Shown: piece after piece, positions 1-8,878 of the stretch
Layout: every line of letters starts with the position of its first letter
How positions within the stretch are numbered: the stretch's first letter is position 1
Source of the DNA: Protofrankia sp. CiP1_Cm_nod1
GTDB taxonomy: Bacteria > Actinomycetota > Actinomycetes > Frankiales > Frankiaceae
Length of the DNA: 48,488 nucleotides
Reading direction: 5' to 3'
Assembly: GCF_920888515.1 (NCBI RefSeq)
Contig: NZ_CAKKTM010000355.1
Coordinates: 1 to 48,488, forward strand
The notes under the pieces: model-generated
Seen by the model: the letters and a program-made list of their open reading frames with translations, nothing else
Told to the model about the DNA's origin: nothing
Databases searched by the model: none
Translations under genes and position numbers: made by a program

Positions 1-786
1 CCGCAGGCCAGCCCGCCCGGCGCCGAAGCGAGTGGCGCCGGCGCGCCCGGCCCCACCGGCCACCGTGGGACACGCCGCGGCGATCCGCCGTCCGGAGACG
101 GCAGGCCGAAGGAGCGGCCGAAGGAGCGGCCGAAGGAGGACGCAGCCATCGCCGGGCCACCGGCGGCGGGCAGCCCCGACGGGGACGGCGGCGGCGGTGC
201 GCCCACGGCGCGGGACACGGGCCAGGAGACGGACCAGGACGCGGTCTTCGCCTCGCTCGTGGCCCGTTTCAACGCCGAGCCCGTGGAACGGACCTGGCCG
301 TCCAGCGAGGACGTCACGACGCGCACGGAGCCTCCGGGCGTGGCCGTGCGCCCGGTCTGGCGCTTACCGCTCGACCCGGACCGGCAAAAAGATCATATTT
401 TCCTTCCCGTGGACGACAGCGCGACCACCGGCCCGGCCGGTGAACGGCCGGACGTCGATCCGCCGGGCGTCCCGAATGATGCCGGCGGCTACGACGACCC
501 TGATGACCCCTCCGGTGACCCGTCCAATGACCTGTCCGACCACTACGACCCACCGCCCCCACTGCCGGCACCCCGCATGAAACCCACTACCCGGTGGGCG
601 TTGTGCTCTATTGCCGTCGGCGTCGCGATCCTGTTGGTCCCCACGATTGCCGGGATCGACCATGGCAGGCCCTACGACGTCGGAGGAGTCATGCTTGTGC
701 TGGGCGGAGTCGCCACACTGGTGTTCCGAATGGCGGATCGGCCGCCCACCGACTCAGCGGACGGTGACGACGGTGCGGTCGTCTGA
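1..786 (+). CDS. Membrane-anchored hypothetical protein, 5' end outside window
   Basis: The frame is open from the first base, so the true start lies upstream. The visible part is about 261 residues. The first 190 or so are low-complexity and rich in Pro, Gly, Asp and charged residues, including a short repeated RPKE unit near residue 40. The C-terminal part has two likely membrane helices (WALCSIAVGVAILLVPTIAG and VGGVMLVLGGVATLVF) and a short acidic tail. The layout suggests a cytoplasmic disordered region anchored by a hairpin of helices. I do not recognise a named family. It precedes the TIGR00300 gene by 59 bp on the same strand and may be cotranscribed with it. Confidence 0.6.
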   Translation, partial: PQASPPGAEASGAGAPGPTGHRGTRRGDPPSGDGRPKERPKERPKEDAAIAGPPAAGSPDGDGGGGAPTARDTGQETDQDAVFASLVARFNAEPVERTWPSSEDVTTRTEPPGVAVRPVWRLPLDPDRQKDHIFLPVDDSATTGPAGERPDVDPPGVPNDAGGYDDPDDPSGDPSNDLSDHYDPPPPLPAPRMKPTTRWALCSIAVGVAILLVPTIAGIDHGRPYDVGGVMLVLGGVATLVFRMADRPPTDSADGDDGAVV

Positions 787-845
787 TCCCGGTCCGCCGG
801 CAGGCGGACCGGGCACCCGCGTCAGGGCACGGAAGGGGCGGCTGC

Positions 846-2111
846 GTGGAGTTCCACGAGAAGGTCGAGATACACGGTCACCTGATGGACACCGGCATTC
901 TCGCCCGGGTACTCGACGACGTTCTCAGCTACGGGGGCGACTACGAGATCAGGAGCATCGATCTCGGCACGACCCATGACGACGAGTCGCACGCGACGAT
1001 CGTCGTCGGGGCCGACTCGGCGGAGCAGCTGACCCGCATCCTCATGAGGATCAAGGCGTACGGCGTCAACAGCGTGGAGCCGGGCACGGTGCTGCTGCGG
1101 GCGGCCGACCGTGACGGGGTCTTCCCGCCCGACTTCTACTCGACCACCAACCTGGAAACCGTGGTCCGCCTCGGCGGCCAGTGGGTGCCGGTGGAACATC
1201 CCGAGATGGACTGCGGCCTCGTCGTCTGCGACGGGCGGGTGCGCACCGTCCCGGTCTCCGAGGTCCGGGCCGGCGACATGATCGTGTGCGGCGTGTCCGG
1301 GGTGAAGGCCGTGCTGCCGGTGACCGACCACTCGACCCGGCTGTACGGCACCTTCCAGGCCCTGTCGTCGCAGTCCGTCTCGTCGTCCACCACGCTGCTG
1401 GCGCCGCAGCGGCAGGCCGTGCTGGTCCGCGCGATCGCCCGCCAGATCCGTGAGCTCAAGGCGGAGGGCTTCGGGGTGCTGTGGGTGGCCGGGCCCGCCG
1501 TCGTGCAGTCCGGGGCCACCCCGGCCATGGTCGCGCTGATCGAGGCCGGCTACGTCGACGTGCTCTTCTCCGGCAACGCCTTCGCCGCCATCGACATCGA
1601 GGCGGCCCTGTACGGGGCGGCGTTCGGCAACGAGCCGAGCCGCGGCAAGGGGGCCGAGCGCGGGCACGAGCAGTACATCCGGGCGATCAACACGATCCGG
1701 CGCGCCGGATCCATCGTCGCCGCCGTCGACGACGGCATCCTGACCAGCGGGATCATGCATGCCATCGTCAAGGCGGGCAAGAAGTTCGTCCTGGTCGGCT
1801 CGGTGCGTGACGACGGCCCGCTGCCGGACGTCCACACCGACGTGCTGGCCGGCCAGCGGGCCATGCGCGACGCCCTGCGCGGGATCGGGCTCGCGCTCAT
1901 GGTCGCCTCGATGCTGCACTCGGTGGCCACGGGCAACATCCTGCCGGCGTCCATCCCGGTGGCCTGTGTGGACATCGACCCCAGCAGCGTCAGCAGGATC
2001 GCCGACCGCGGGTTCTCCCAGGCGGTCGGCGTGGTCACGGACGCCGGGCTGTTCCTGGAGCAGCTGGCCCAGGAGCTGGTCGCCGACTACCGTCCGGACA
2101 CCACTCGCTGA
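846..2111 (+). CDS. TIGR00300 / LOR-SDH domain protein (ornithine cyclodeaminase-like)
   Basis: 421 residues from a GTG preceded by a purine-rich GGAAGGGG. The N-terminus (MEFHEKVEIHGHLMDTGILA) and the following I-R-S-I-D-L-G region match the LOR/SDH bifunctional-enzyme domain; the rest matches the TIGR00300 family as I remember it. Relatives in archaea act as ornithine cyclodeaminase, and cyanobacterial proteins carry the same domain fused to an arginine dihydrolase module, so a role in arginine/ornithine catabolism is plausible but inferred. Length is normal for the family and there is no signal peptide, so it should be cytoplasmic. It ends 65 bp before the convergent glucokinase gene. Confidence 0.85.
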   Translation: MEFHEKVEIHGHLMDTGILARVLDDVLSYGGDYEIRSIDLGTTHDDESHATIVVGADSAEQLTRILMRIKAYGVNSVEPGTVLLRAADRDGVFPPDFYSTTNLETVVRLGGQWVPVEHPEMDCGLVVCDGRVRTVPVSEVRAGDMIVCGVSGVKAVLPVTDHSTRLYGTFQALSSQSVSSSTTLLAPQRQAVLVRAIARQIRELKAEGFGVLWVAGPAVVQSGATPAMVALIEAGYVDVLFSGNAFAAIDIEAALYGAAFGNEPSRGKGAERGHEQYIRAINTIRRAGSIVAAVDDGILTSGIMHAIVKAGKKFVLVGSVRDDGPLPDVHTDVLAGQRAMRDALRGIGLALMVASMLHSVATGNILPASIPVACVDIDPSSVSRIADRGFSQAVGVVTDAGLFLEQLAQELVADYRPDTTR

Positions 2112-2176
2112 CCCCGCTGGCCCCGCTGGCCCGGCCGGCCCGCTCGGCCACGGCCCGACCGGCACGGTCAGCCCGG

Positions 2177-3166
2177 TCAGCTACGGGCCAGGTCGGCGGC
2201 GCCGATGATGCCGCCCCGCGCGGCGAGCTGGGCGGTGACGATCCGCGCCTCGGGACGGTGCCGGCGGGCCGACAGGCTGTTGGCGAACTCCGCGCGGGCC
2301 GGGGCGAGAAGAAGATCACCAGCCTCCGCCACCCCGCCGCCGAGCACGAAGAGGCCGGGATCGAGGATCGAGGCCAGGCTGGCCATCGCCCGGCCCAGCC
2401 AGGTACCGACGTCCTCGAAGCACTTCACCGCGAGCGGATCGCCCTCCAGGGCCGCCTCGGTGACCGACGGGCCGCGAAGAACGCCCACCTCGCCGCCGGC
2501 GAGCTCCAGCAGGCGCCGGCCCGCCGCCGGCGAGGTCGTGACCAGCTCACGGGCCTTGGCCACCAGCGCGTTGCCGCTGCCGTACGCCTCCAGGCAGCCC
2601 CTGTTCCCGCACCCGCACAGACGGCCGCCGGCCACCAGCTGCATGTGCCCGATCTCCCCACCGAGCCCGAACCGCCCCCGGTACAGCCGGCCGTCGAGCA
2701 CGATCCCGCCGCCGACGCCGGTCCCCACCGTCACGCACACCAGGTCCGGCTCGCCGCGGCCGGCACCGAAGCGGTACTCCCCCCAGGCCATCGCGTTCGC
2801 GTCGTTCTCCACGACGACCGGCAGGCCGGTGCGAGCACTGACCTCGTCCCGTAGCGGCTCGTCACGCCAGGCGAGGTTCGGCGCGAACAGCACCCGCGAG
2901 CGGTCACGGTCGATCAGGCCCGCCGCCCCGATGCCGACCGCCTGCACCGGCCGCGGCGCCACGGCCGCCCGCAGCTCGTCGACCACCTCGCCGATCAGAT
3001 CGGCCACCGCCGCCGGCTGCTGGCTCGGCGTCGGCCGCCGCAGCGACGACAGGACCGTCCCGGACCCGTCGACGACGCCGGCGGCGACCTTCGTGCCACC
3101 GACGTCCACGCCGATCACCAGATCGGGGCGCGCGCTGTCCCTGTCCGACGACGTTGTGATGGTCAC
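2177..3166 (-). CDS. glk: ROK family glucokinase
   Basis: 329 residues starting at GTG 3166, whose GTGA overlaps the stop of the upstream His-rich protein gene. An upstream extension of the frame is not needed. It phosphorylates glucose with ATP (family knowledge). Visible motifs: ATP-binding DVGGTK at 21-26, substrate/catalytic ENDAN at 120-124, sugar-binding EIGH at 171-174, and the ROK zinc motif CGCGNRGCLE at 184-193. All key residues are present. In Streptomyces the glkA gene lies next to a small conserved regulator-like gene, which resembles the arrangement here. The four genes from 5534 down to 2177 look like one coupled operon. Confidence 0.93.
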   Translation of the reverse strand: MTITTSSDRDSARPDLVIGVDVGGTKVAAGVVDGSGTVLSSLRRPTPSQQPAAVADLIGEVVDELRAAVAPRPVQAVGIGAAGLIDRDRSRVLFAPNLAWRDEPLRDEVSARTGLPVVVENDANAMAWGEYRFGAGRGEPDLVCVTVGTGVGGGIVLDGRLYRGRFGLGGEIGHMQLVAGGRLCGCGNRGCLEAYGSGNALVAKARELVTTSPAAGRRLLELAGGEVGVLRGPSVTEAALEGDPLAVKCFEDVGTWLGRAMASLASILDPGLFVLGGGVAEAGDLLLAPARAEFANSLSARRHRPEARIVTAQLAARGGIIGAADLARS

Positions 3167-3882
3167 TCGACATCGATCCTCTGAACACGCGGCCCAGGCC
3201 CCGGCCGCTCGGTTGGCCATCCCCTCACAGCAGTGTCCTCGACGGGGCCGGTACCGGCCGTAGCGGCGCTGTCCGTGCCGGCGTCCGGACGGCCGGCGAG
3301 GACCGCCCGCACCGCCGCGGCCAGCGCGGTGGCCGCGGCGAACAGATGCCCGGCCACCTCCGGCCGGCCCGCGGCCAGGGTGTTGACCACCCGGCAGAGC
3401 GGACACACCTGGCACATGGTCATCGCCGCGGCGTCCGGACGGGCGTTGTGATGGCCCTCCGGGCGCAGGCCGCAGTCGCAGCCGGCACCGCCGCCCGCGT
3501 CACCGGCCCCGCCGGGCGGTGCGGCGGCGCGGCGCCCGGATCCCGTCCAGCCGGGGCCGGCAGCCCCGGCATGACCGATATGATCGTTATTGCCGACGTG
3601 GGTGTCGTCACCAGGACGGCCGTTGTGACCGGTGTAGCCGGTATGGGTGGCATAGCCGCTGTGACCGGCGTGGCCGTCGGTGTGGCCGGTGTGGCCGGTG
3701 TGGCCGCCGGCGTGGCCGATGTGACCGCTGGCGTGTGTGGCGTTACCTTCAGTGTGGGTGGCGTGGCCGCCGGTGTGGGTGGCGTGGGCCTGGGCCGCCG
3801 GGTTCGTCAGCAGCAGGTCACGCACGGCCGCGGCGAGCAGGGCGGCCTCCTGGGCGAGCGGGCCCGGCGCTGGCATGGTCAT
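3163..3882 (-). CDS. His-rich protein with Cys cluster, between ArsA ATPase and glucokinase
   Basis: 239 residues from ATG 3882, whose ATGA overlaps the ArsA stop; its own TGA overlaps the glucokinase GTG. The N-terminus is a short amphipathic segment. Residues 33-104 form an irregular Gly/Thr/Ala repeat with 17 histidines, mostly spaced every three residues (GHTGHTGHT style). Then come CDC (135-137) and CQVCPLC (157-163), an Ala-rich helix, and a conserved-looking end (PRVQRIDVE). Proteins at this position in other actinobacteria have the Cys motif and similar tail as I recall; the His stretch looks like a local expansion. Metal binding is likely from composition. The function is unknown. 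Confidence 0.8.
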   Translation of the reverse strand: MTMPAPGPLAQEAALLAAAVRDLLLTNPAAQAHATHTGGHATHTEGNATHASGHIGHAGGHTGHTGHTDGHAGHSGYATHTGYTGHNGRPGDDTHVGNNDHIGHAGAAGPGWTGSGRRAAAPPGGAGDAGGGAGCDCGLRPEGHHNARPDAAAMTMCQVCPLCRVVNTLAAGRPEVAGHLFAAATALAAAVRAVLAGRPDAGTDSAATAGTGPVEDTAVRGWPTERPGPGPRVQRIDVE

Positions 3883-5093
3883 GTACGGACCCACAGGTCC
3901 GGGTCCGGCACGAAGGAGACCACCAGCCGATCGTCGCGCAGCACCGCGCCGGTGACGTCGCACCGGCGCAGCGCGGATGGCAGGGTGAGCATCCGCCGCT
4001 GCGACCCGACCGAGACCATCAGCTCGTCCGCGCCGACGCGGGCGAGAGCGATCTCGGAACGCTCCACGAACGGCAGGGTGATCGAGATCGAGAAGCCGTT
4101 CCCGGCCCGCTCGACCCGCAGCGGGCCGATCCCGGCCCACCCGCCACCGCCGAGGACGGCGACCGGGTCGAGGGCCGAGTAGGTGCCCGCGGCAAAGGCC
4201 GCGAGCTCTTCCAGGCCGACCGGCTCACCGGCCCGGTAGGCCGCGCGCAGGACCGGGATCGGCGCGAAGGAGCGCTCGACGGCCGCTAACTGCTCACGGT
4301 GGGCGGCCGCCCAGCCGGCCCGCCAGGCATCTCCCCCGGTGGCGACGTGCACCCGGTTGGCCACCATGGCGTCCACCCCGAACCCGTACAGCGCCAGCGC
4401 GCCCACCGCGGCCCTGGTCCGGGAGGCCACGACGGTCTCGGGGGTCAGTACGAGCCGCACGCTGGAGCGCGACGGGTCGGACAGGACGTCACGGACCTCG
4501 TCCATGATCTGCTGAAGCCGCGCGGCGGCCCCGGCGAGCGGCCCGGCCACGGCGTCCGGCCAGGTGGGACGGCCCAGCCGCCACGGGCTGCCGCGCAGCA
4601 GGTGGGCGAGCCGGCCGTCGATCGGAACGACCCGGCGCAGGTACCACAGCAGTGTCTCCGGCAGGGTCAGCAGGCGCAGTAAGCGGGCGATCGGGCCGGC
4701 GTCGACCACGACGACGTCGTAGTCCCCGGACCTGATCTGGTCGAGCAGGTGCAGCAGGGCCAGCACCTCCCCGGCGCCGGGCAGCACCGTCAGTTCACCG
4801 GGCTCGATCGGGTCCGCTCCGGTGACCTCCCACAGCCGGCCCAGGGCGGCCTGTATCGTCCACCAGCGGTCCTCGAAGGCACGCTGGGTGTCCACACGCT
4901 GGGCGAACAGGCCGGCTTCGATCTCAACGGGGGCCGTGTCCAGCGGATGGTCGAGAACCGCCGCGAGGCCTCCCGCCGGGTCCGCGGACATCACCAGCGT
5001 CCGGTTACCACGCTGGGCGGCCAGCGTGGCCGTGGCCGCGGCGACCGTGGTCGTCCCGACGCCCCCTTTGCCCGCGAAGAGCACGCATCGCAC
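3879..5093 (-). CDS. ArsA-like P-loop ATPase
   Basis: 404 residues from a GTG 6 bp after the SRPBCC stop. The N-terminal P-loop is the deviant Walker A GKGGVGTT (residues 8-15) typical of the ArsA/Get3/MinD group, followed by SADPAGG and a Walker B-like VVVDAGPIARLL. The second half is less conserved. No arsenite-binding cysteine triad or other ars genes are visible, so arsenic export is unlikely. M. tuberculosis Rv2184c is the comparable gene and also lies beside an SRPBCC gene. The partner or cargo is unknown. Start choice: the frame has no better start, and GTG fits the P-loop position. Confidence 0.88.
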   Translation of the reverse strand: MRCVLFAGKGGVGTTTVAAATATLAAQRGNRTLVMSADPAGGLAAVLDHPLDTAPVEIEAGLFAQRVDTQRAFEDRWWTIQAALGRLWEVTGADPIEPGELTVLPGAGEVLALLHLLDQIRSGDYDVVVVDAGPIARLLRLLTLPETLLWYLRRVVPIDGRLAHLLRGSPWRLGRPTWPDAVAGPLAGAAARLQQIMDEVRDVLSDPSRSSVRLVLTPETVVASRTRAAVGALALYGFGVDAMVANRVHVATGGDAWRAGWAAAHREQLAAVERSFAPIPVLRAAYRAGEPVGLEELAAFAAGTYSALDPVAVLGGGGWAGIGPLRVERAGNGFSISITLPFVERSEIALARVGADELMVSVGSQRRMLTLPSALRRCDVTGAVLRDDRLVVSFVPDPDLWVRT

Positions 5094-5099
5094 GCGTGG

Positions 5100-5534
5100 T
5101 CAGCTCTCGAGGTGTTTCTTGAGATCCCTCAGCGCGGCGTCGACGACACCGCTTTGTACCTTGCGCCGGATCAGGCTCGGAATCTTGACCTTCAGCTCGA
5201 CGGTGAGGTCGTAGGTGACCTCGGTCCGGCCGTCACCGAGGTCGCGCAGAACGTAGCTGCCGTTCTGCGCGACCAGGTTTTTCCCCTCGACGAGAGTCCA
5301 GCTCACCGAGTCGTCACCGCACCAGGTGTACTCGGTGACGAATTCCTCCTTCGCCACCACGGCGTTGACCAGGAAACGGGCCCGTCGAGGACGGCCGTCC
5401 GGGCCGGGCACGACGACCTCGGCCCGTTCCACCGGCCCTGACCAGGTCGAATATGCGCTTATATCAGCAATCGCCGCCATCACAGCCGCGGGCTTGGCAT
5501 TGATCGTGGTACTGGCTCGGGCGTGCTCCGCCAT
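5100..5534 (-). CDS. SRPBCC (START-like) family protein
   Basis: 144 residues from ATG 5534 (MAEHARASTTINAKPAAVMA). The frame is open much further upstream, but homology begins here. The pattern is that of an SRPBCC ligand-binding fold: an N-terminal strand with I-A-D-I-S-A-Y-S-T-W, central WTLVEGKNL, YVLRDLGDGRTEVTYDL, and a long C-terminal helix ending in LRDLKKHLES. It resembles M. tuberculosis Rv2185c in size and position. It probably binds a hydrophobic ligand; the ligand is unknown. It is the first gene of the operon leading to ArsA-like ATPase, His-rich protein and glucokinase. Confidence 0.88.
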   Translation of the reverse strand: MAEHARASTTINAKPAAVMAAIADISAYSTWSGPVERAEVVVPGPDGRPRRARFLVNAVVAKEEFVTEYTWCGDDSVSWTLVEGKNLVAQNGSYVLRDLGDGRTEVTYDLTVELKVKIPSLIRRKVQSGVVDAALRDLKKHLES

Positions 5535-5901
5535 TGGTGACACTGCCTCCACAACTCGCCCGGGCATACCCGACACTGCTGGCATCCCGGTTACATCCTG
5601 GCTACTGAGGCATCCAGGATCTCTCCACACGTCAGGATAATCATCCTGACCAGTCGACGAGGCTACCGGACCAGGCACGGACACGGCGGGCGCGTCCGTG
5701 GCTGGCGAGTCGTCCACAGGACATCCGCACGTCATCCGCGGGCCATCAGTAGACCGTCTGTGGAGCATCCGTGGAGCATCCGTGGAACACCGACAAATCG
5801 CCGGGAGACCGTCGACGGGCCGCCGACAGCACAGCCCGATACCCGGGCTACCAGCGCCTGCGGCCAGGCCGCCCACCACGCGAGCACCCACGGCGGGCCG
5901 C
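5535..5901. other. Intergenic region, 367 bp, promoter for the SRPBCC-glk operon expected
   Basis: No convincing gene. Around 5758-5788 the 12-mer GTGGAGCATCCG occurs twice in tandem and partly a third time. The region separates the metallophosphoesterase stop from the SRPBCC start, both leftward, so the operon promoter should lie here; I could not pick -35/-10 boxes with confidence. Confidence 0.4.
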
Positions 5902-6669
5902 CTACCACTCGAGTACGAAAGGCGTTCCCCGGGCATTGAAATGTCCGACGTTGACGCAGCGCGTCGACCCGATGTCGAGCACATCACGATACGGCTGGTG
6001 AACATGTCCGAACAACACGTAGCGAGGCTTCACGTCGTGAATGGCCTCCAGCACCGCGACACTGCCCCGTTCGTAACGCCGGGCCACCGTGTCGTACACG
6101 AGCTCGGGCAGGTGCGGCGGGATGTGACAGCACAGGACGTCCACCGCCCCGACCGCCGCGACCTTCGCGGCATAGGTCTCGTCGTCGATCTCGTACGGGG
6201 TGCGCATGGGGGTGCGTAAACCTCCGCCGACGAAACCGAACCGCAGCCCGCCGATCTCGGTCGTCTCGCCGTCGAGCAGCGTGACGCCGTCCCGCAGATA
6301 GTCCAGGTAGAGATGTGGGAGATCGACGTTGCCATAGGTCAGGAAAGTCGGCGTGGGAAAGGCTGCGAACAACTGTTCGTACTGCCGGCGGATCGCCCGC
6401 TCGATGATCGCCTGGCGGTCGTCACCCAAGGTGGCCCACAACCCGTGGGACCATTCACGGGCTTCGTCGAAACGCTGCTCGGTCCGCAGCCGAATCATTT
6501 TCCCGACCGCCTCCGGGCCGAACAGGTCGCCCATGATCCCACGGCTGTGGTCCCGGTAGTCCACGTAGAGAAGAAGGTCCCCGAGACAGATGAGGGCGTC
6601 GGCCCCCTGCCCGGCGGCGGCAAGCGCGTCTGCGCGGCCATGAACATCACTGACCACATGGACCCTCAT
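5902..6669 (-). CDS. Calcineurin-like metallophosphoesterase
   Basis: 255 residues from ATG 6669 (MRVHVVSDVHGR); an in-frame start 21 bp upstream would only add MTVGLAG. The five metallophosphoesterase blocks are visible in order: D8-x-H10, GDLLL near 37, GNVD near 124, CCHIPPH near 188, and FGHVHQP near 228. These bind two metal ions and hydrolyse phosphoesters. The substrate cannot be told from sequence. Genes of this type often lie between SRPBCC and glycosyltransferase genes in actinobacteria. No signal peptide, so cytoplasmic. Confidence 0.9.
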   Translation of the reverse strand: MRVHVVSDVHGRADALAAAGQGADALICLGDLLLYVDYRDHSRGIMGDLFGPEAVGKMIRLRTEQRFDEAREWSHGLWATLGDDRQAIIERAIRRQYEQLFAAFPTPTFLTYGNVDLPHLYLDYLRDGVTLLDGETTEIGGLRFGFVGGGLRTPMRTPYEIDDETYAAKVAAVGAVDVLCCHIPPHLPELVYDTVARRYERGSVAVLEAIHDVKPRYVLFGHVHQPYRDVLDIGSTRCVNVGHFNARGTPFVLEW

Positions 6670-6730
6670 ACCGGCCAAGCCTACGGTCACCCCGCCCGAA
6701 AAACCCGCCGTACGCAGCCCCCCGCCCGGC

Positions 6731-7465
6731 TCAACGGGATACCGGCCGTCCCGGGGAATCGGCGGATGGTGCCCGTGGCACGGCGGGCCCCGCGGGTTCC
6801 GCCGGTTTCACGGGGTGTATGACCGGTGCCGCGGATTCCACGAGTTCCACGGTAGGCACCGCGGCTCTCGTGGCGTCCGTGGGCTGCCCGGCGAGTTCCG
6901 CCGGTTCCGCGGCCTGCGTGCCGGGTGCCGCGAACCGCCCGGGCTGCCCGGCGGGTCCCGCTGCGCCCACGCTGGCCTCAGGCCCAGTAGAAGCAGGCTC
7001 GGTGGAAGTGGGCCCGGTGGATGCCGTGGGCTGCGGTGGAGGCGCCACCGCCGGCTCGCCGGGCGCGCGGCCCGCCTCAAGGACATCCTTGAGCACGTTG
7101 AGCTGGCGCTTGGTGTGCAGCGAGCGGCGGCGCGCCCACCGTGTCGCGGCGCGTGGACGCAGCCGGCGGGCCTCGGCCGGCCGTCCCCGGTGGGTGGCGT
7201 CCGCCCGCAGGAAGACGTGCGCGACGGCCCCGTCGCCCCACGGCTCGAGCCAGATCTCGCTGGTCCCGACCAGCGCGCCGGTCACCGTGAAGCGCAGCCC
7301 CTCGGCACCCCGGTCCTGGAAGACGGTGAGCTCGAGATCCGGCCACAGCGCGCGCCACCATGCCGGGTCGTGGACGGCCGTGGACACCACAGCCGGGTCG
7401 ACGGCCAGGAAGACCTCGTCGACCAGATCGATCTGCACGGGCGAGGGACTCACGTCCGGGATCAT
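6731..7465 (-). CDS. SRPBCC family protein with low-complexity tail
   Basis: 244 residues from ATG 7465; a GTG four codons later (VSPSPVQIDL) is an alternative, and neither has a strong ribosome site. Residues 1-130 resemble polyketide cyclase/dehydrase SRPBCC proteins: VQIDLVDEVFLAV, WWRALWPDLELTVFQDRGAE, SEIWLEPWGDG, and a C-terminal basic helix with KRQLNVLKDVL. The last 100 residues are Pro/Ala/Thr/Glu-rich without predicted structure and look like a lineage-specific extension. The ligand is unknown. It lies between the phosphoesterase and pimB, all on the same strand. Confidence 0.8.
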   Translation of the reverse strand: MIPDVSPSPVQIDLVDEVFLAVDPAVVSTAVHDPAWWRALWPDLELTVFQDRGAEGLRFTVTGALVGTSEIWLEPWGDGAVAHVFLRADATHRGRPAEARRLRPRAATRWARRRSLHTKRQLNVLKDVLEAGRAPGEPAVAPPPQPTASTGPTSTEPASTGPEASVGAAGPAGQPGRFAAPGTQAAEPAELAGQPTDATRAAVPTVELVESAAPVIHPVKPAEPAGPAVPRAPSADSPGRPVSR

Positions 7466-7637
7466 GTCAGACGGCGGGCGCCGCTGGGCGGGACACGGCC
7501 GCGGCGGCCGGCGCGCGCGGCCGGCGCGTCGGCCGGACCACGAGGAGCGTGACACGGCGTGCGGGCCACGACATAAAACATGCCTGTCGGTAATCAGACC
7601 TGGCGCGGTCAGGCCTGTCGTGGTCATGCCTGCCGGA

Positions 7638-8774
7638 TCACGCCTGGGCGGCGTCCGGGAGCAGCAGGTCGCGCAGCCGGGCCGCGAGGACGTCCCAGCG
7701 CCAGGCCTCCTCGACCCAGGCGCGGCCGGCCGCGCCCATGGCCCGGGCCCGGTCGGGATCGGCCAGCAGTGCGCCGACGGCATCGGTCACCGCCCGCGGG
7801 TCGCCGCCGTCGACGACGGTCCCGGTCCGGCCGTCGAGCACCGCGTCCGGCGCCCCGCCGCTGCGCCCGGCGACGACCGGCAGCCCCGTGGCCGACGCCT
7901 CCAGGTAGACGATCCCGAGGCCTTCGACCTCCAGGCCCGCCCGCCGCGTCCGGCACGGCATCGCGAAGACGTCACCGGCGGCGTAGTGGGCGGGCAGTTC
8001 CTCCCAGGGGACCGAACCGGTCATCACCACGTGCTCGGCCACCCCGGCGTCCCGGGCCAGCCGTTGCAGCGCCGGCCGGTGCGGGCCCCCGCCGACGAGC
8101 AGCAGCGCCGTCCCGGGCGCCCGGCGGCGCCAGGCCGGCAGTGCCCTGATCAGCATGTCCTGCCCCTTGCGCTCGACCAGCCTGCTCACGCACACCACGA
8201 CCGGACGGTCGGCGAGGCCGTGCCGCCGGCGGATGTCGTCGCGTCCCACACCCGGCCGGAAGAACCCGGTGTCGACGCCGCCGGGCAGCCGGGCGAGGGC
8301 CGGCCGGTGGCCGAGGGCCGGCGCGAGCCGCGTCCTGGTGTAGTCGGTCAGGTAGGTGACGGCGTCGACCGTCCGCCCGATGCGGCGCAGCACCTGCCGC
8401 GGGCCCGGCAGCACCGCCCAGCCCACCTCGTGACCGTGCGTGCTCGCGACGATCCGGTCCACCCCCGGGTCGCGGCGCAGGCCGGCCGCGAGCAGGCCCA
8501 GCGGCGCGGCCGCCCCGAACCAGACGACGTCGCACTTCTCCGAACGGGCGATCGCCCGGGCCCGGCGCTGCACGTCCGGGACGGGCAGCATCAGGGTCGT
8601 CGGATGCCGCACCACGGGGAACGGCGCGGCCGCGTCGAACGCGCCCGCGCCCCGCCACGCGGGAGCGTAGACGATCACCTCCGCGGCGGGTAACCGGCTG
8701 GCGAAGTTGTACACATATGCCTGAATCCCACCGGGACGCGGCGGAAAGTCATTGCTTACGACCAGCACCCGCAT
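7638..8774 (-). CDS. pimB: GT4 glycosyltransferase, PimB-like
   Basis: 378 residues. ATG 8774 is preceded at 8 nt by GGAGG, which decides the start over an in-frame ATG six codons upstream. N-terminal MRVLVVSNDFPPRPGGIQAY is the nucleotide-sugar glycosyltransferase start of the GT-B fold; CVSRLVERKGQDMLIRAL and the C-terminal EGLGIVYLEASATGLPVVAG (E-x7-E) are GT4 signatures. By resemblance and position (compare Rv2188c) it is probably the phosphatidylinositol-mannoside alpha-mannosyltransferase, which adds the second mannose using GDP-mannose on the inner membrane face. Substrate assignment rests on family and synteny. Confidence 0.85.
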   Translation of the reverse strand: MRVLVVSNDFPPRPGGIQAYVYNFASRLPAAEVIVYAPAWRGAGAFDAAAPFPVVRHPTTLMLPVPDVQRRARAIARSEKCDVVWFGAAAPLGLLAAGLRRDPGVDRIVASTHGHEVGWAVLPGPRQVLRRIGRTVDAVTYLTDYTRTRLAPALGHRPALARLPGGVDTGFFRPGVGRDDIRRRHGLADRPVVVCVSRLVERKGQDMLIRALPAWRRRAPGTALLLVGGGPHRPALQRLARDAGVAEHVVMTGSVPWEELPAHYAAGDVFAMPCRTRRAGLEVEGLGIVYLEASATGLPVVAGRSGGAPDAVLDGRTGTVVDGGDPRAVTDAVGALLADPDRARAMGAAGRAWVEEAWRWDVLAARLRDLLLPDAAQA

Positions 8775-8878
8775 CGGGCCATCCTCCAGCATCCCGCCAG
8801 AACGCCCCGACGGCAGGCAGCCCGTGACAGGAGACATCCCGACCGGAGCGGGACGGCTCCCCCAGCGACCGCAAGCGG

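Noticed and set aside
822-2165. Long leftward frame opposite the TIGR00300 gene
   Set aside because: Composition (His/Asp/Gly/Arg-rich) and lack of homology are those of an antisense shadow of a GC-rich gene.
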